Positions 47,475 to 56,790 of a DNA stretch of 64,000 nucleotides are shown in pieces. The DNA lies in NCBI GenBank assembly GCA_913778765.1, contig CAJYXO010000116.1, forward strand, positions 145,182-209,181, in the 5' to 3' direction. The notes under the pieces are model-generated. The model was not told where the DNA came from and made no database searches. It saw nothing but the letters and a program-made list of their open reading frames with translations. Positions within the stretch are counted from its first letter, which is position 1; each line of letters starts with the position of its first letter. Made by a program: the position numbers and the translations under genes. The DNA comes from an uncultured Massilia sp. (lineage in GTDB: Bacteria > Pseudomonadota > Gammaproteobacteria > Burkholderiales > Burkholderiaceae_D).

Positions 47475-49481
47475 TTACGCCTTCGCCAGCTTGAACTGCG
47501 CCAGCTCCCCGGTCAGGTAACCCACAGCTGCCCCGAACTTGTCCTTGTAGTTCGCCCGCACCAGCGGATCCAGCGTGCCCTTCACGTTCGCGTGGATGCC
47601 GCCCCAGTCGCCGGGGTGCTGGAAGTTGCTCATGATGTAGGTCCAGCCATTGATGTCGTCCACCGCATGCAGGCCGGTGGATTCGGCGCCGGCCGGCGTC
47701 GACAGGATGCGCGACAACTGCTTGGTGTCGACGTTGTAGGCCCACAGGAAGTTGTTGACGTGGTTGCCGCTGTCCTCGCCGATGAACAGGGTGCGCATCT
47801 TTTCCGAGAACTTCAGGTTGTCCGGGCTGGCGATCTTGTCCGGGTTCGCGGTATTGCCGAGGGCGTCGGCGGCGATGTCTTCGCCGATCAAGAGGGCCTT
47901 GGTATCGACCGGCATCCACTCGCTGTTGATGGCGTTGCCCGCCGTGTCCTTCTGGCCGCCCTTCAGGTTCAGCGCCATCACGGCGCCGGCGGTCAGGGTC
48001 TTCGGGATCGAGATGCCGTTGCCCGGCACATTGGTCGAGCTGCCGGCCACCATCGAGCCGTTGCAGTTGGCCAGCGCCGAGTAGGCGATCTTGTCCTTCA
48101 GGTTGACGGTCGTCCCTTCCATCTTGGTGAAGCCCATCGAGGCGCCGACCAGTGCCGCGTAGCGGTGGGTCTCGAGGAAAGCCGCGGCCTTTTCCATGCC
48201 GGCCTTCAGCTTGATCCACTCGACGCGGCCGTTGGCGACGACCCTGGTGTAGGTGGTGTCGGCCGGATCGGCGGTCTTGACGTCCATGATGTCGGTCGCC
48301 TTGATCGAGGCGGCCAGCGAACGGATTTCGTCGCTGGTGGCGGATCCCAGCCTGATCCAGGTGAGCGGCGCGGCGCTGGCGGCAGGGTCGACCGAGAAGC
48401 CGGCGCCGACCCTGGCCACGTACAGGGTGCCGCTCGACAGGTCCTTCTCCTTGTCGGCCACGAACACGAAGTAGCCGCTGTTGGTGGCGTCGTCGCCCAT
48501 CAGTACGGTGCGGTTGTCGCCCATCACCTGCACCAGTTCGTGCGAGATGCGGCCCATGCAGTAGTGCTTCTTGATGCTGGCCGTGCCATCGAGGTTGACG
48601 GTGACTTCCGGCAGGTGGCCGTAGTTGTACGGGTTCGCTTTCGTTTCGTCGCCGTACAGGCTCTTGCTGAAGCCCTTGAACTGGGCGTCGGTGGCGGCGG
48701 TGAAGGCGTTCGGCTCGTACTCCTCGCTCGACAGATGGGTGCCCCACGGCGACAGGCTGGCGCCGCAGGTGATCCACAGGCCGTTCACGCCCGAGGTGTC
48801 GACGTTGTGGTATTTCACCAGCGTCAGCTTGCCGTTGGCCGGATCCTGGTCGAGGGTCAGCACGGCGATCGGCGACGGCAGCTTGCCGTACATGTCGGTC
48901 TTGCCGTCCTGGGCGAAGGTCGTGTACTCGAACTGGACGACGGCGAACACGGTATTGCCCTTCACGCCCGTCACTTTCGCATTCGGGACGCTCAGGAGAG
49001 AAGTGCCGTCCGGCGAGTCCGAGAAGAACTGGCGGTCCTTGCCGGCCACGCTGGTGTCGACGATGGGGCGGTTGGCGATGTCGTAGTAGCCGCCGGCCAG
49101 GATGGTGCCGCCGCTGCCGTTCGGGACCAGGTCGCCGGTGATGAAGAAGGGCTGGTAGGCCAGCTTGAAATCGAGCTTGCTGCTGTCGCTGAAGCTGACG
49201 CTCATGGTCGAGCCGACCGAGGTCGTGGCCATCGCGGGCGCGTTGCTCAGGGTCGGCGCCGCCATCGAACTGAACGAGACGCCGGACAGGGTCACCGGCG
49301 GCGGCGTGGTCGTCACCGGCGGCGTCGGCGCGGTGCTCACCGGGCTGTCGTCGCCACCGCCGCAGCCGGCCAGCATGGCGCCCACGGTACCGGCGCCGAT
49401 CGGCAGCATCGGCGTCGCACCCAGCAGGCGCAGCAGGCGGCGGCGGGACAGGTCGGCATTCTCGTTCATTCGCGCATTCAT
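47475..49481 (-). CDS. PhoX-like (DUF839) alkaline phosphatase, Tat-exported
   Basis: 668 residues. The twin-arginine signal SRRRLLRLLGATPMLPIGAG runs into LAGCGGG, which could be a lipobox, and a Pro/Thr linker follows. The PhoX signature CGASLSPWGTHLSSEEYEPN is clear, and LFIGEDSGNHVNNFLWAY and NGWTYIMSNFQHPGDWGG supply further family metal-site regions. PhoX enzymes are Ca/Fe-dependent phosphomonoesterases induced by phosphate starvation; no Pho box was evident. The ATG at 49481 has GGAG 10 bp upstream, and a second ATG four codons on is possible. Confidence 0.88.
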   Translation of the reverse strand: MNARMNENADLSRRRLLRLLGATPMLPIGAGTVGAMLAGCGGGDDSPVSTAPTPPVTTTPPPVTLSGVSFSSMAAPTLSNAPAMATTSVGSTMSVSFSDSSKLDFKLAYQPFFITGDLVPNGSGGTILAGGYYDIANRPIVDTSVAGKDRQFFSDSPDGTSLLSVPNAKVTGVKGNTVFAVVQFEYTTFAQDGKTDMYGKLPSPIAVLTLDQDPANGKLTLVKYHNVDTSGVNGLWITCGASLSPWGTHLSSEEYEPNAFTAATDAQFKGFSKSLYGDETKANPYNYGHLPEVTVNLDGTASIKKHYCMGRISHELVQVMGDNRTVLMGDDATNSGYFVFVADKEKDLSSGTLYVARVGAGFSVDPAASAAPLTWIRLGSATSDEIRSLAASIKATDIMDVKTADPADTTYTRVVANGRVEWIKLKAGMEKAAAFLETHRYAALVGASMGFTKMEGTTVNLKDKIAYSALANCNGSMVAGSSTNVPGNGISIPKTLTAGAVMALNLKGGQKDTAGNAINSEWMPVDTKALLIGEDIAADALGNTANPDKIASPDNLKFSEKMRTLFIGEDSGNHVNNFLWAYNVDTKQLSRILSTPAGAESTGLHAVDDINGWTYIMSNFQHPGDWGGIHANVKGTLDPLVRANYKDKFGAAVGYLTGELAQFKLAKA

Positions 49482-49653
49482 TCGTCAACACTCCAGGTCA
49501 GGTCAGTGGGCCGCGCCGGCGGCACGGGAAACGCTGGGCAGGATAGTGGACGGGTATGTCAGGAAGATGACGGGAATTTAACGGTTTGATGACATGCCGG
49601 CGCCAAGCCGGCAATCTTGCATGGAGTTGAAGAATTAAATTATTCTTCGTCCC

Positions 49654-51084
49654 ATGACGAACACCACCCGATCGAGCCCCGCTACGGAAGACATGCAAAC
49701 CCGGATCGGCAGCCTTGAAGTCGAGCTGCAGATAAAAGACGACGAAATCTCGGCACTGCGTGCCGAACTGGGGACAGCAAGAAAAAAGCTCGACCGATAC
49801 GGGTGGGTAAGAAGTGGTCTGGCAAAGGTCTTCTCGTCGATGTATTTTGGCGTCTCCGTCACTCGTGCCATCAGCGCAATCGAAAAGAGTTACACAGGAT
49901 CGACGGACAAGCCTTTGCTGCAACGGGTCCCTATGCAGCAATGGCTCAATCTTCTCCTCGCTTTCCTGAACCGTCAATTCCTGACCATATTTCTGCTGGG
50001 CCTTGCGGCAGCCGTCCCGCCGCTGCTTACTTTTTTACTCATGCGCGAGCAAAACGAGAAGATCGACAAGCAGATTTACCTGAGCCAGCAAAGCATGGCC
50101 TCGCAATTCACAAGCCAGATCGCCGAATTGCTGTCCGATATTCCCAAAAGCGCACGGGAGATTTGCCTCGACAAGGAAAAGTTGAAAAAGAAGGTGACAA
50201 CCATCGGCGACCTGATGCTGGCGCCATGCTGGAGCGACATGGCCCATTCGTCGCCCGATGACCGAGCCATGTGGCAGGCAAAAAGAGCGGAGCTGGCCGG
50301 CGACATCACGCGCCGTGATTATTTTGTGGAAGTGGCCCAAGATGCACGTGCATGGCAAGCCGACAAGCTGGCGATTACCGACTTCGTCTATCAGGGTTTC
50401 GGCGCAGTAATGCGTCCGGCCGAGGACATTGCTGCCCGTGCAAAAGCGTTGACGAACGCCTTGCCCGTCTATCGCCTGCTTGTGGAGTCGGTGCCGGGGG
50501 AGCGGCAAGATTCGTCCCCCGTACTGACGGACCGCGCTTTCAGTCCCGAACGCGGTCTGATACTTCAACAATTCCTGCAATATAACCTGGCTCCCGCAGG
50601 GAATTACCGCCAGTCTTTTGTCGACAGTTTCGAGATATCGGATGTCAAAGCCAATTTCCTGAACTTGCGTGATTCACTGATCAGGTGCAGCACTTTCCGC
50701 AACACCGACTTGTCCGGCTCCGATCTGAAACGGGTCAAGTTGCGCAACTCCATGCTCATTCGCTCGAACCTCTGGCGGAGCGATTGGACAATGGCCTCGC
50801 TAGAGGGTGTCGAGTTCGAAAAGACCGTCATGCCGGCGGCGTCTCAATTCCGCGTACACAGTCTCAAACACGTGAAATTCAAGGAGGTGTTCGTTGCGAG
50901 CAAATCCTGGCCGAACGAAGTGGCGGAAACCGCCCGCGACTTCGATCCCGCGTCAGTCGTGCTTATCTGGAATAGCGAACGTAAATCGTTTGTCATGAGC
51001 ACAAAAGAAAGCGGCGATCTGCCTTTCGAATGGAGTAGTGTCTGTTCGAATTTCGATGCGTCGCGCGTGCACGATATGTGGTGA
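49654..51084 (+). CDS. Unrecognised membrane protein with coiled coil and pentapeptide-like repeats
   Basis: 476 residues. An N-terminal coiled coil (RIGSLEVELQIKDDEISALR) is followed by one or two membrane helices at about 105-130 (FLTIFLLGLAAAVPPLLTFL). A charged helical region follows, then a C-terminal stretch with A(D/N)LxxS-like repeats (STFRNTDLSGSDLKRVKLRN, SMLIRSNLWRSDW). Base composition is lower in GC than the flanking genes, which suggests horizontal origin. I cannot assign a function; pentapeptide-like repeats often mediate protein contacts. The start at ATG 49654 lacks a strong ribosome-binding site. Confidence 0.7.
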   Translation: MTNTTRSSPATEDMQTRIGSLEVELQIKDDEISALRAELGTARKKLDRYGWVRSGLAKVFSSMYFGVSVTRAISAIEKSYTGSTDKPLLQRVPMQQWLNLLLAFLNRQFLTIFLLGLAAAVPPLLTFLLMREQNEKIDKQIYLSQQSMASQFTSQIAELLSDIPKSAREICLDKEKLKKKVTTIGDLMLAPCWSDMAHSSPDDRAMWQAKRAELAGDITRRDYFVEVAQDARAWQADKLAITDFVYQGFGAVMRPAEDIAARAKALTNALPVYRLLVESVPGERQDSSPVLTDRAFSPERGLILQQFLQYNLAPAGNYRQSFVDSFEISDVKANFLNLRDSLIRCSTFRNTDLSGSDLKRVKLRNSMLIRSNLWRSDWTMASLEGVEFEKTVMPAASQFRVHSLKHVKFKEVFVASKSWPNEVAETARDFDPASVVLIWNSERKSFVMSTKESGDLPFEWSSVCSNFDASRVHDMW

Positions 51085-51097
51085 GTTCAGCCTTCGC

Positions 51098-51760
51098 TCA
51101 GGCCGCCTCGGCGTTCATCGCTTCGAGGGAAGCCACCAGGTCGGTAAAGCGCTGGCCCTGCACCGCCACGTGGCTGCGCAGGAAGTCGGCCGCTTTCTGG
51201 CCATCGCCTTCGATGATCGCTTTCACCACCGCGTCGTGCTCGCTGAACGAGTGCTTCATGCGGTCGCGCACCCTGAGCTGCAGGCGCCGGTAGGGACGGA
51301 GCCGGCGCGACAGGGCGCGCGCCTGTTCGGCCAGGAAGTGGTTGTGGCTGCCCGCAAAGATGGTCTGGTGGAAGACCTCGTTGCGGTAGTAGTACTCGTC
51401 CGGGTCGCGCGCCTCGTAGGCGCTGCTGCAGGCCTGGTGGGCTTCCAGCAGCCTGGCGTGCTCCGCGGCCGACATGCGCCGCGCCGCCAGGCGTGCACAC
51501 ATGGCTTCTAGCTCGGCCATCACCTCGAACATCTCCACGATCTCGTGCGGCGACACCGTCGCCACCACCGCCCCGCGGCGCGGACGGATCTGCACCAGGC
51601 CGGCCGACGCCAGCTGGATCAGGGCTTCGCGGATCGGGGTACGCGAGGCCCCGAATTCACTGGCGAGTTCGGTCTCATCGAGGTGCTGCCCAGGGAGTAA
51701 CTTCCCAGTGGCGATCTTTTCCTCGATCTGTTCGCGTAGCCGATCAGAGAGCTTTTTCAT
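51098..51760 (-). CDS. mdcY: GntR-family (FCD) regulator, MdcY/MatR-like
   Basis: 220 residues: winged HTH (LDETELASEFGASRTPIREALIQ) and an FCD effector domain with metal-site histidines (FHQTIFAGSHNH, SEHDAVVKAI, SHVAVQG). It is divergent from the TRAP-mdc operon. In Acinetobacter a GntR protein, MdcY, represses the malonate decarboxylase operon and is released by malonate; this is the inferred role. The name rests on context and family rather than alignment. Confidence 0.8.
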   Translation of the reverse strand: MKKLSDRLREQIEEKIATGKLLPGQHLDETELASEFGASRTPIREALIQLASAGLVQIRPRRGAVVATVSPHEIVEMFEVMAELEAMCARLAARRMSAAEHARLLEAHQACSSAYEARDPDEYYYRNEVFHQTIFAGSHNHFLAEQARALSRRLRPYRRLQLRVRDRMKHSFSEHDAVVKAIIEGDGQKAADFLRSHVAVQGQRFTDLVASLEAMNAEAA

Positions 51761-51825
51761 GGTGCTGCATCCCGCTTAAAAAAATCATATTACCTCGGTT
51801 GACATTGTATTTTTTTCGGCGCATC

Positions 51826-51837
51826 TTGTATACATAA
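51826..51837. promoter_or_regulatory. MdcY-type operator in the divergent promoter
   Basis: TTGTATACATAA containing the perfect 8-bp palindrome TGTATACA (51827-51834). It matches the ATTGTATACAAT operator that I recall for Acinetobacter MdcY at 9 of 12 positions. A perfect -35 TTGACA lies at 51799-51804, but its -10 is unclear. Confidence 0.6.
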
Positions 51838-51882
51838 ACAGAAGACGTGCATGCATAACACATCACAACGGAGGAGATAGAC

Positions 51883-52908
51883 ATGGTTTCATTCAAGCGT
51901 CGTACCACCCTGGGCGTCCTGGCACTGAGCATGGGCCTGGCCTTCAGCGCGGCCCCGGCCTGGGCCCAGAACACGGTCATCAAGATTTCGCACCAGTTCC
52001 CGGGCGGGACCATCGACAAGGGCGACTTCCGCGACCGCCTGGTCCGCATGTTCGCGGCCGAAGTCGAAAAACGCACCAAGGGCGGCGTCAAGTTCGAGAT
52101 CTACCCGGGCTCCTCGCTGATGAAGACCAACGCCCAGTTCTCCGCCATGCGCAAGGGCGCGCTCGACATGTCGCTGGTGCCGCTGTCGTACGCCGGCGGC
52201 GAAGTCCCCGAAACGAATATCGGCCTGATGCCCGGCCTGGTGACGTCCTACGAACAGGGTTCGGCCTGGAAGAACGCCGCGGTCGGAAAGGAACTCACCA
52301 AAATCCTGAACGACAAGGGCGTGGTGATGGTCAGCTGGATCTGGCAGGCCGGCGGCATGGCCTCGCGCGGCAAGCCGATCGTCGAGCCGGAAGACGCCAA
52401 GGGAATGAAGATCCGCGGCGGCTCGCGCGAGATGGACCTGATCCTGAAGGAAGCCGGCGCCGCCGTGGTCACGCTGCCGTCGAACGAGATCTATGCCGGC
52501 ATGCAGACCGGCGCGATGGACGCCGCCCTCACCTCCTCGACTTCGCTGATCTCGTTCCGCCTGGAGGAAGTCTCGAAAGCCCTCACCACCGGCCGCGGCA
52601 AGTCCTACTGGTTCATGCTCGAGCCGCTGATGATGTCGAAGGCCGCCTTCGACCGCCTGAGCAAGGACCAGCAGGCCGTCATCATGCAGGTCGGCGCCGA
52701 GATGGAAGCCTTCGCGCTGAAGGAAGCCAGGGAAGACGATGAAGAAGTGGCGAAAGTCTTCGCCAAGACCGGCGCCAAGACCGTCGACCTGACCGACGCC
52801 ACCGTCAAGAAATGGCAGGACATCGCCCGCCGCACCGCGTGGAAGGACTTCGCCGCCAAGAACGCCAACACCGCCAAGCTGCTGCAGCTCGCCGAACAGG
52901 TGAAGTGA
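51883..52908 (+). CDS. TRAP transporter substrate-binding protein (DctP family), probably for malonate
   Basis: 341 residues. The signal peptide FKRRTTLGVLALSMGLAFSA ends near AWAQ, and the mature DctP fold opens IKISHQFPGGTIDKGDFRD. The family motif KIRGGSREMDLILKEAGA carries the substrate-carboxylate Arg. GGAGGAG precedes the ATG. It is the first gene of the malonate operon, transcribed divergently from mdcY. A malonate TRAP system (MatPQM) is known in rhizobia; the ligand here is inferred from linkage. Confidence 0.92.
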   Translation: MVSFKRRTTLGVLALSMGLAFSAAPAWAQNTVIKISHQFPGGTIDKGDFRDRLVRMFAAEVEKRTKGGVKFEIYPGSSLMKTNAQFSAMRKGALDMSLVPLSYAGGEVPETNIGLMPGLVTSYEQGSAWKNAAVGKELTKILNDKGVVMVSWIWQAGGMASRGKPIVEPEDAKGMKIRGGSREMDLILKEAGAAVVTLPSNEIYAGMQTGAMDAALTSSTSLISFRLEEVSKALTTGRGKSYWFMLEPLMMSKAAFDRLSKDQQAVIMQVGAEMEAFALKEAREDDEEVAKVFAKTGAKTVDLTDATVKKWQDIARRTAWKDFAAKNANTAKLLQLAEQVK

Positions 52909-53462
52909 TGAGCGCGCACGGTTTCGAAGCCCAGGCGCCGCAAGCGCCTGCGCTGCCCACGCATCGTGGAGCGGCTACCCTGGCCCTGTTCCTGCAAAGG
53001 ATCAACAGCCTGCTGCTGGCGGTCTCGATGGCCGCCATGATCCTCACTGCGCTGGTGCTCAGCTACTCGGTGGTGATGCGCTACTTCTTCAAGGTCGCCA
53101 CCGACTGGCAGGACGAAGCCGCCGTGTTCATGCTGGTCGGCGCCACCTTCTTCTGCGCCGCTTACGTGCAGTCCTTCCGCGGCCACATCGGCATCGAAGC
53201 CCTGGCCGGGCTGCTGTCGCCGCGGGTGAACCGCGTGCGCCTGATTCTGGTGGACCTGCTGTCCTTCCTGTTCTGCGCCTTCTTCTCCTGGAAATCGTGG
53301 GCGATGTTCCATGAAGCCCTGGTCGAAGGCCAGACCACCTCGTCGACGCTGGCGCCGCCGCTGTGGATTCCGTACTCGCTGATGGCGTTCGGCATGACGC
53401 TGCTGACGGTGCAGATCCTGGTGCAGCTGATCGGCCGCCTCACCCAAAAGGATGAATCATGA
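52908..53462 (+). CDS. TRAP transporter small permease (DctQ family)
   Basis: 184 residues with four membrane helices (from INSLLLAVSMAAMILTALVL). The conserved WQDEAAVFMLVGATFFCAAY and GHIGIEALAGLLSPR are typical DctQ sequence. The start MSAHGFEAQ at 52908 shares one base with the upstream stop (TGATG), which rules out the longer frame. It pairs with the large permease. Confidence 0.93.
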   Translation: MSAHGFEAQAPQAPALPTHRGAATLALFLQRINSLLLAVSMAAMILTALVLSYSVVMRYFFKVATDWQDEAAVFMLVGATFFCAAYVQSFRGHIGIEALAGLLSPRVNRVRLILVDLLSFLFCAFFSWKSWAMFHEALVEGQTTSSTLAPPLWIPYSLMAFGMTLLTVQILVQLIGRLTQKDES

Positions 53463-54808
53463 GCGCACTTTCTCTGGGCGTCGGCTATGCCGCCGCCACG
53501 CTCGTCGTCATGTTCTCGGGCATGCCGATCGCCTTCGCGCTGGGTGCGGTCGCCACCGTATTCATGTACTTCTTCATGCCGGCGTCCTCGCTCGACACCA
53601 TCACCCAGAACGTGTACGAGGAAATGGCCTCGATCACGCTGCTGTCGATCCCGCTGTTCATCATGAAGGGCGCGGCGATCGGCAAGTCGCCGGCCGGGCG
53701 CGACCTGTACTCGGCCATCCACGCCTGGCTGAACAAGGTGCCGGGCGGCCTGGGCATCGCCAACGTGTTCGCCTGCGCGCTGTTCGCCGCCATGGCCGGC
53801 TCCTCGCCCGCCACCTGCTCGGCGATCGGCTCGGCCGGCATTCCGGAAATGCGCCGGCGCGGCTATTCGCCCGGCTTCGCGGCCGGCATCATCGCCGCCG
53901 GCGGCACGCTCGGCATCCTGCTGCCGCCGTCGATCACGATGATCCTGTACGCGGTCGCCGCCGAGCAGTCGCTGGGCCGCCTGTTCCTGGCCGGTATCGG
54001 GCCCGGCCTGCTGCTGGTGCTGCTGTTCGCAGGCTATGCCGTGTACCGGGCGCGCAAGGAGTACCGGCTGGCGCACGAGATCTACCAGCGCGGCGGCGAG
54101 AAGTCGGCCTACCTGGACGCGCACAACTACACGCTGGCCGAGAAGGTCGAGATGCTGCCGCGCGTGCTGCCCTTCCTGGTCCTGCTGACCGGCGTGATGA
54201 TCGCGCTGTACGGCGGCTACGCCACGCCGTCCGAGACCGCCGGCCTGGGCGCGCTGCTGGCCCTGGTGCTGATGGCCGCCGTGTACGGCATCTGGCGGCC
54301 CAAGGAGCTCGGTCCGATCCTCAGCTCGACGATCAAGGAATCGACCATGCTCCTCATGATCATCGGCATGTCCCTGCTCTACTCCTACGTGATGAGCTAC
54401 CTGCACATCAGCCAGTCGGCGGCGCAGTGGGTGGTCGGGCTGCACCTGTCCAAATGGGTGCTGTTGTCCGTGATCCTGCTGATGGTGATCGTGTTCGGCT
54501 TCTTCCTGCCGCCGGTGTCGATCATCCTGATGACCGCGCCCATCATCCTGCCGCCGCTGCGCGAGGCCGGCTTCGATTTGATCTGGTTCGGCGTGGTGAT
54601 GACGATCGTGATGGAGATGGGCCTGATCCACCCGCCGGTGGGCCTGAACATCTTCGTCATCAAGAACATCGCGCCGGACATTCCGCTGTCCGACGTGATC
54701 TGGGGCGTGATGCCCTTCGTGGTGCTGATGTTCGTGTCGGTCGTGCTGCTGTGCGTGTTCCCGCAGATCGCAACAGGCCTGCCCGACATGATCATGGGAG
54801 CGCGCTAG
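53459..54808 (+). CDS. TRAP transporter large permease (DctM family)
   Basis: 449 residues with about twelve helices. FAAMAGSSPATCSAIGSAGIPEM (read as two adjacent motifs AAMAGSSPATCSAIG and GIPEMRRRG) is the DctM signature, and GGTLGILLPPSITMILYA and MGLIHPPVGLNIFVIKN follow. It performs Na+-driven translocation with the Q subunit. It overlaps dctQ by 4 bp, and mdcA starts at the next base after its stop. Confidence 0.94.
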   Translation: MSALSLGVGYAAATLVVMFSGMPIAFALGAVATVFMYFFMPASSLDTITQNVYEEMASITLLSIPLFIMKGAAIGKSPAGRDLYSAIHAWLNKVPGGLGIANVFACALFAAMAGSSPATCSAIGSAGIPEMRRRGYSPGFAAGIIAAGGTLGILLPPSITMILYAVAAEQSLGRLFLAGIGPGLLLVLLFAGYAVYRARKEYRLAHEIYQRGGEKSAYLDAHNYTLAEKVEMLPRVLPFLVLLTGVMIALYGGYATPSETAGLGALLALVLMAAVYGIWRPKELGPILSSTIKESTMLLMIIGMSLLYSYVMSYLHISQSAAQWVVGLHLSKWVLLSVILLMVIVFGFFLPPVSIILMTAPIILPPLREAGFDLIWFGVVMTIVMEMGLIHPPVGLNIFVIKNIAPDIPLSDVIWGVMPFVVLMFVSVVLLCVFPQIATGLPDMIMGAR

Positions 54809-56476
54809 ATGACGGCGAACGAACGAAGCTGGGACCGGCAACGGGCAAACCGCGAAGGCCGCCTGCAACGGGCCCGCGAACACCTGGGCGCCGGCCTGCA
54901 GGGCAAGATCGTCGACACCCACCTGGTGCAGGAACTGATGCACCAGGTGATCGAATGCGGCGACCGCGTCTGCCTGGAAGGGAACAACCAGAAGCAGGCC
55001 GACTTCCTGGCCAGGACCCTGGCCCTGCTCGATCCCGGCCGGGTCAATGGCCTGCACATGCTGCAGTCCGTGCTGGCCCTGCCGGAACACCTGGACGTGT
55101 TCGACAAGGGCATCGCGGCCAGGCTGGACTTCTCGTTCTCCGGTCCGCAGGCCGGACGCCTGGCGAAGCTGGTCTCCGCCGGCAAGCTGAATATCGGCGC
55201 CATCCACACCTACCTGGAACTGTTCGGCCGCTACTTCATCGACCTGACGCCGCAGGTGGCGCTGGTCGCGGCCCAGGCCGCGGACCGCCACGGCAACCTG
55301 TACACCGGCCCGAACACCGAGGATACCCCGGCGATCGTCGAAGCCACCGCCTTCAAGAGCGGCATCGTGATCGCGCAGGTGAACGAAATCGTCGACGTCC
55401 TGCCGCGCATCGACATCCCGGCCGACTGGGTCGACTTCGCGGTGGCGGCGCCGACCCCGCACTACATCGAGCCGCTGTTCACGCGCGACCCGGCGCTCAT
55501 CTCCGAAATCCAGGTGCTGATGGCGATGATGGCCATCAAGGGCATCTATGGCGAATACCAGGTCGAGCGCCTGAACCACGGCATCGGCTTCGACACCGCC
55601 GCCATCGAACTGCTGCTGCCGACCTATGCGGCGTCGCTCGGATTGAAAGGCAAGATCGGCCGCAACTGGGCGCTGAACCCGCACCCGGCCCTGATTCCCG
55701 CGATCGAAGCGGGCTTCGTCGAAACGGTGCACTCCTTCGGCTCCGAACTCGGCATGGAAGACTATGTGCGCGCCCGCCCCGACGTGTTCTTCACCGGCCC
55801 GGACGGCAGCATGCGCAGCAACCGCGCCTTCAGCCAGGTGGCCGGCCACTACGCCTGCGACATGTTCATCGGCTCGACCCTGCAGATCGATTTGCAGGGC
55901 AATTCTTCCACCGCGACCCTGGGCCGCATCTCCGGCTTCGGCGGCGCGCCGAACATGGGCGCCGATGCGCGCGGCCGCCGCCACGCCAGCCCGGCCTGGC
56001 TGAAAGCCGGCGAACAGGCGCGCCGCGGCACCAACGCCATCCCGCGCGGCCGCAAGCTGGTGGTGCAGATGGTCGAGACCTTCCGCGAGCACATGCAGCC
56101 GGCCTTCGTCGAACACCTGGACGCCTGGCAGCTGGCCGAGCAGGCGCAGATGGCGATCCCGCCGGTGATGATCTACGGCGACGACGTCACCCACATCCTG
56201 ACCGAAGAAGGCATCGCAAACCTGCTGCTGTGCCGGACCGAGGAAGAGCGCGAACAGGCCATCCGCGGCGTGGCCGGCTATACCCCGGTCGGCCTCGGAC
56301 ACGATCGTCGCATGGTCGAGAACCTGCGCGACCGCGGCATCGTCCAGCGGCCGGAAGATCTCGGCATCGACAAGCGGCTCGCCACGCGCGACTTGCTGGC
56401 GGCCCGCAACATGAAGGACCTGGTGCGCGCTTCGCACGGCCTGTACAAGCCGCCCAGACAGTTCAGGAACTGGTAA
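54809..56476 (+). CDS. mdcA: Malonate decarboxylase alpha subunit (acetyl-/malonyl-ACP transferase)
   Basis: 555 residues, the normal MdcA length. It exchanges acetyl for malonyl on the prosthetic group of the MdcC carrier protein. Recognisable stretches are GKIVDTHLVQELMHQVIECG near the N-terminus, HGNLYTGPNTEDTPAIVEAT, and GFGGAPNMGADARGRRHASP. It lies directly after the TRAP large permease, with mdcC 2 bp downstream, giving the order A-C-D-E-G-B-H. Confidence 0.95.
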   Translation: MTANERSWDRQRANREGRLQRAREHLGAGLQGKIVDTHLVQELMHQVIECGDRVCLEGNNQKQADFLARTLALLDPGRVNGLHMLQSVLALPEHLDVFDKGIAARLDFSFSGPQAGRLAKLVSAGKLNIGAIHTYLELFGRYFIDLTPQVALVAAQAADRHGNLYTGPNTEDTPAIVEATAFKSGIVIAQVNEIVDVLPRIDIPADWVDFAVAAPTPHYIEPLFTRDPALISEIQVLMAMMAIKGIYGEYQVERLNHGIGFDTAAIELLLPTYAASLGLKGKIGRNWALNPHPALIPAIEAGFVETVHSFGSELGMEDYVRARPDVFFTGPDGSMRSNRAFSQVAGHYACDMFIGSTLQIDLQGNSSTATLGRISGFGGAPNMGADARGRRHASPAWLKAGEQARRGTNAIPRGRKLVVQMVETFREHMQPAFVEHLDAWQLAEQAQMAIPPVMIYGDDVTHILTEEGIANLLLCRTEEEREQAIRGVAGYTPVGLGHDRRMVENLRDRGIVQRPEDLGIDKRLATRDLLAARNMKDLVRASHGLYKPPRQFRNW

Positions 56477-56478
56477 TC

Positions 56479-56790
56479 ATGGAAACCCTACGATTCAATT
56501 TTTCGGACGGCCAACGCCGCCTGAACGGGGCGCGCCTGGTGGGCGTGGTCGGCTCCGGCAACCTGGAAGTGCTGATCGAGCAGCGCCCGCTGAACGGCGG
56601 CTGCGAAGTCGAGATCAGCACCGCCGCCCACGGCTTCGGCCCGATCTGGGAAGCGGTGGTGCGCGCCTTCCACCAGCGCTGGCAGCTGGCCGACGTCCAC
56701 ATCGCCATCAACGACATGGGCGCGACCCCGGCGGTGGTCAGCCTGCGGCTCGACCAGGCCGCCGAATCCATCACGGGAGACGTCGCATGA
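56479..56790 (+). CDS. mdcC: Malonate decarboxylase acyl carrier protein (delta subunit)
   Basis: 103 residues. The prosthetic-group serine is S26 in VVGSGNLEVL, the attachment site for 2'-(5''-phosphoribosyl)-3'-dephospho-CoA. The C-terminal MGATPAVVSLRLDQA is the family core. The acyl thioester on this carrier is the true substrate for decarboxylation. It overlaps mdcD by 4 bp. Confidence 0.93.
   Translation: METLRFNFSDGQRRLNGARLVGVVGSGNLEVLIEQRPLNGGCEVEISTAAHGFGPIWEAVVRAFHQRWQLADVHIAINDMGATPAVVSLRLDQAAESITGDVA

Noticed and set aside
53162..56790. Frames of over 1000 codons on both strands across the TRAP-mdcA region
   Set aside because: Out-of-frame shadows of dctM and mdcA; compositional bias and no motifs.
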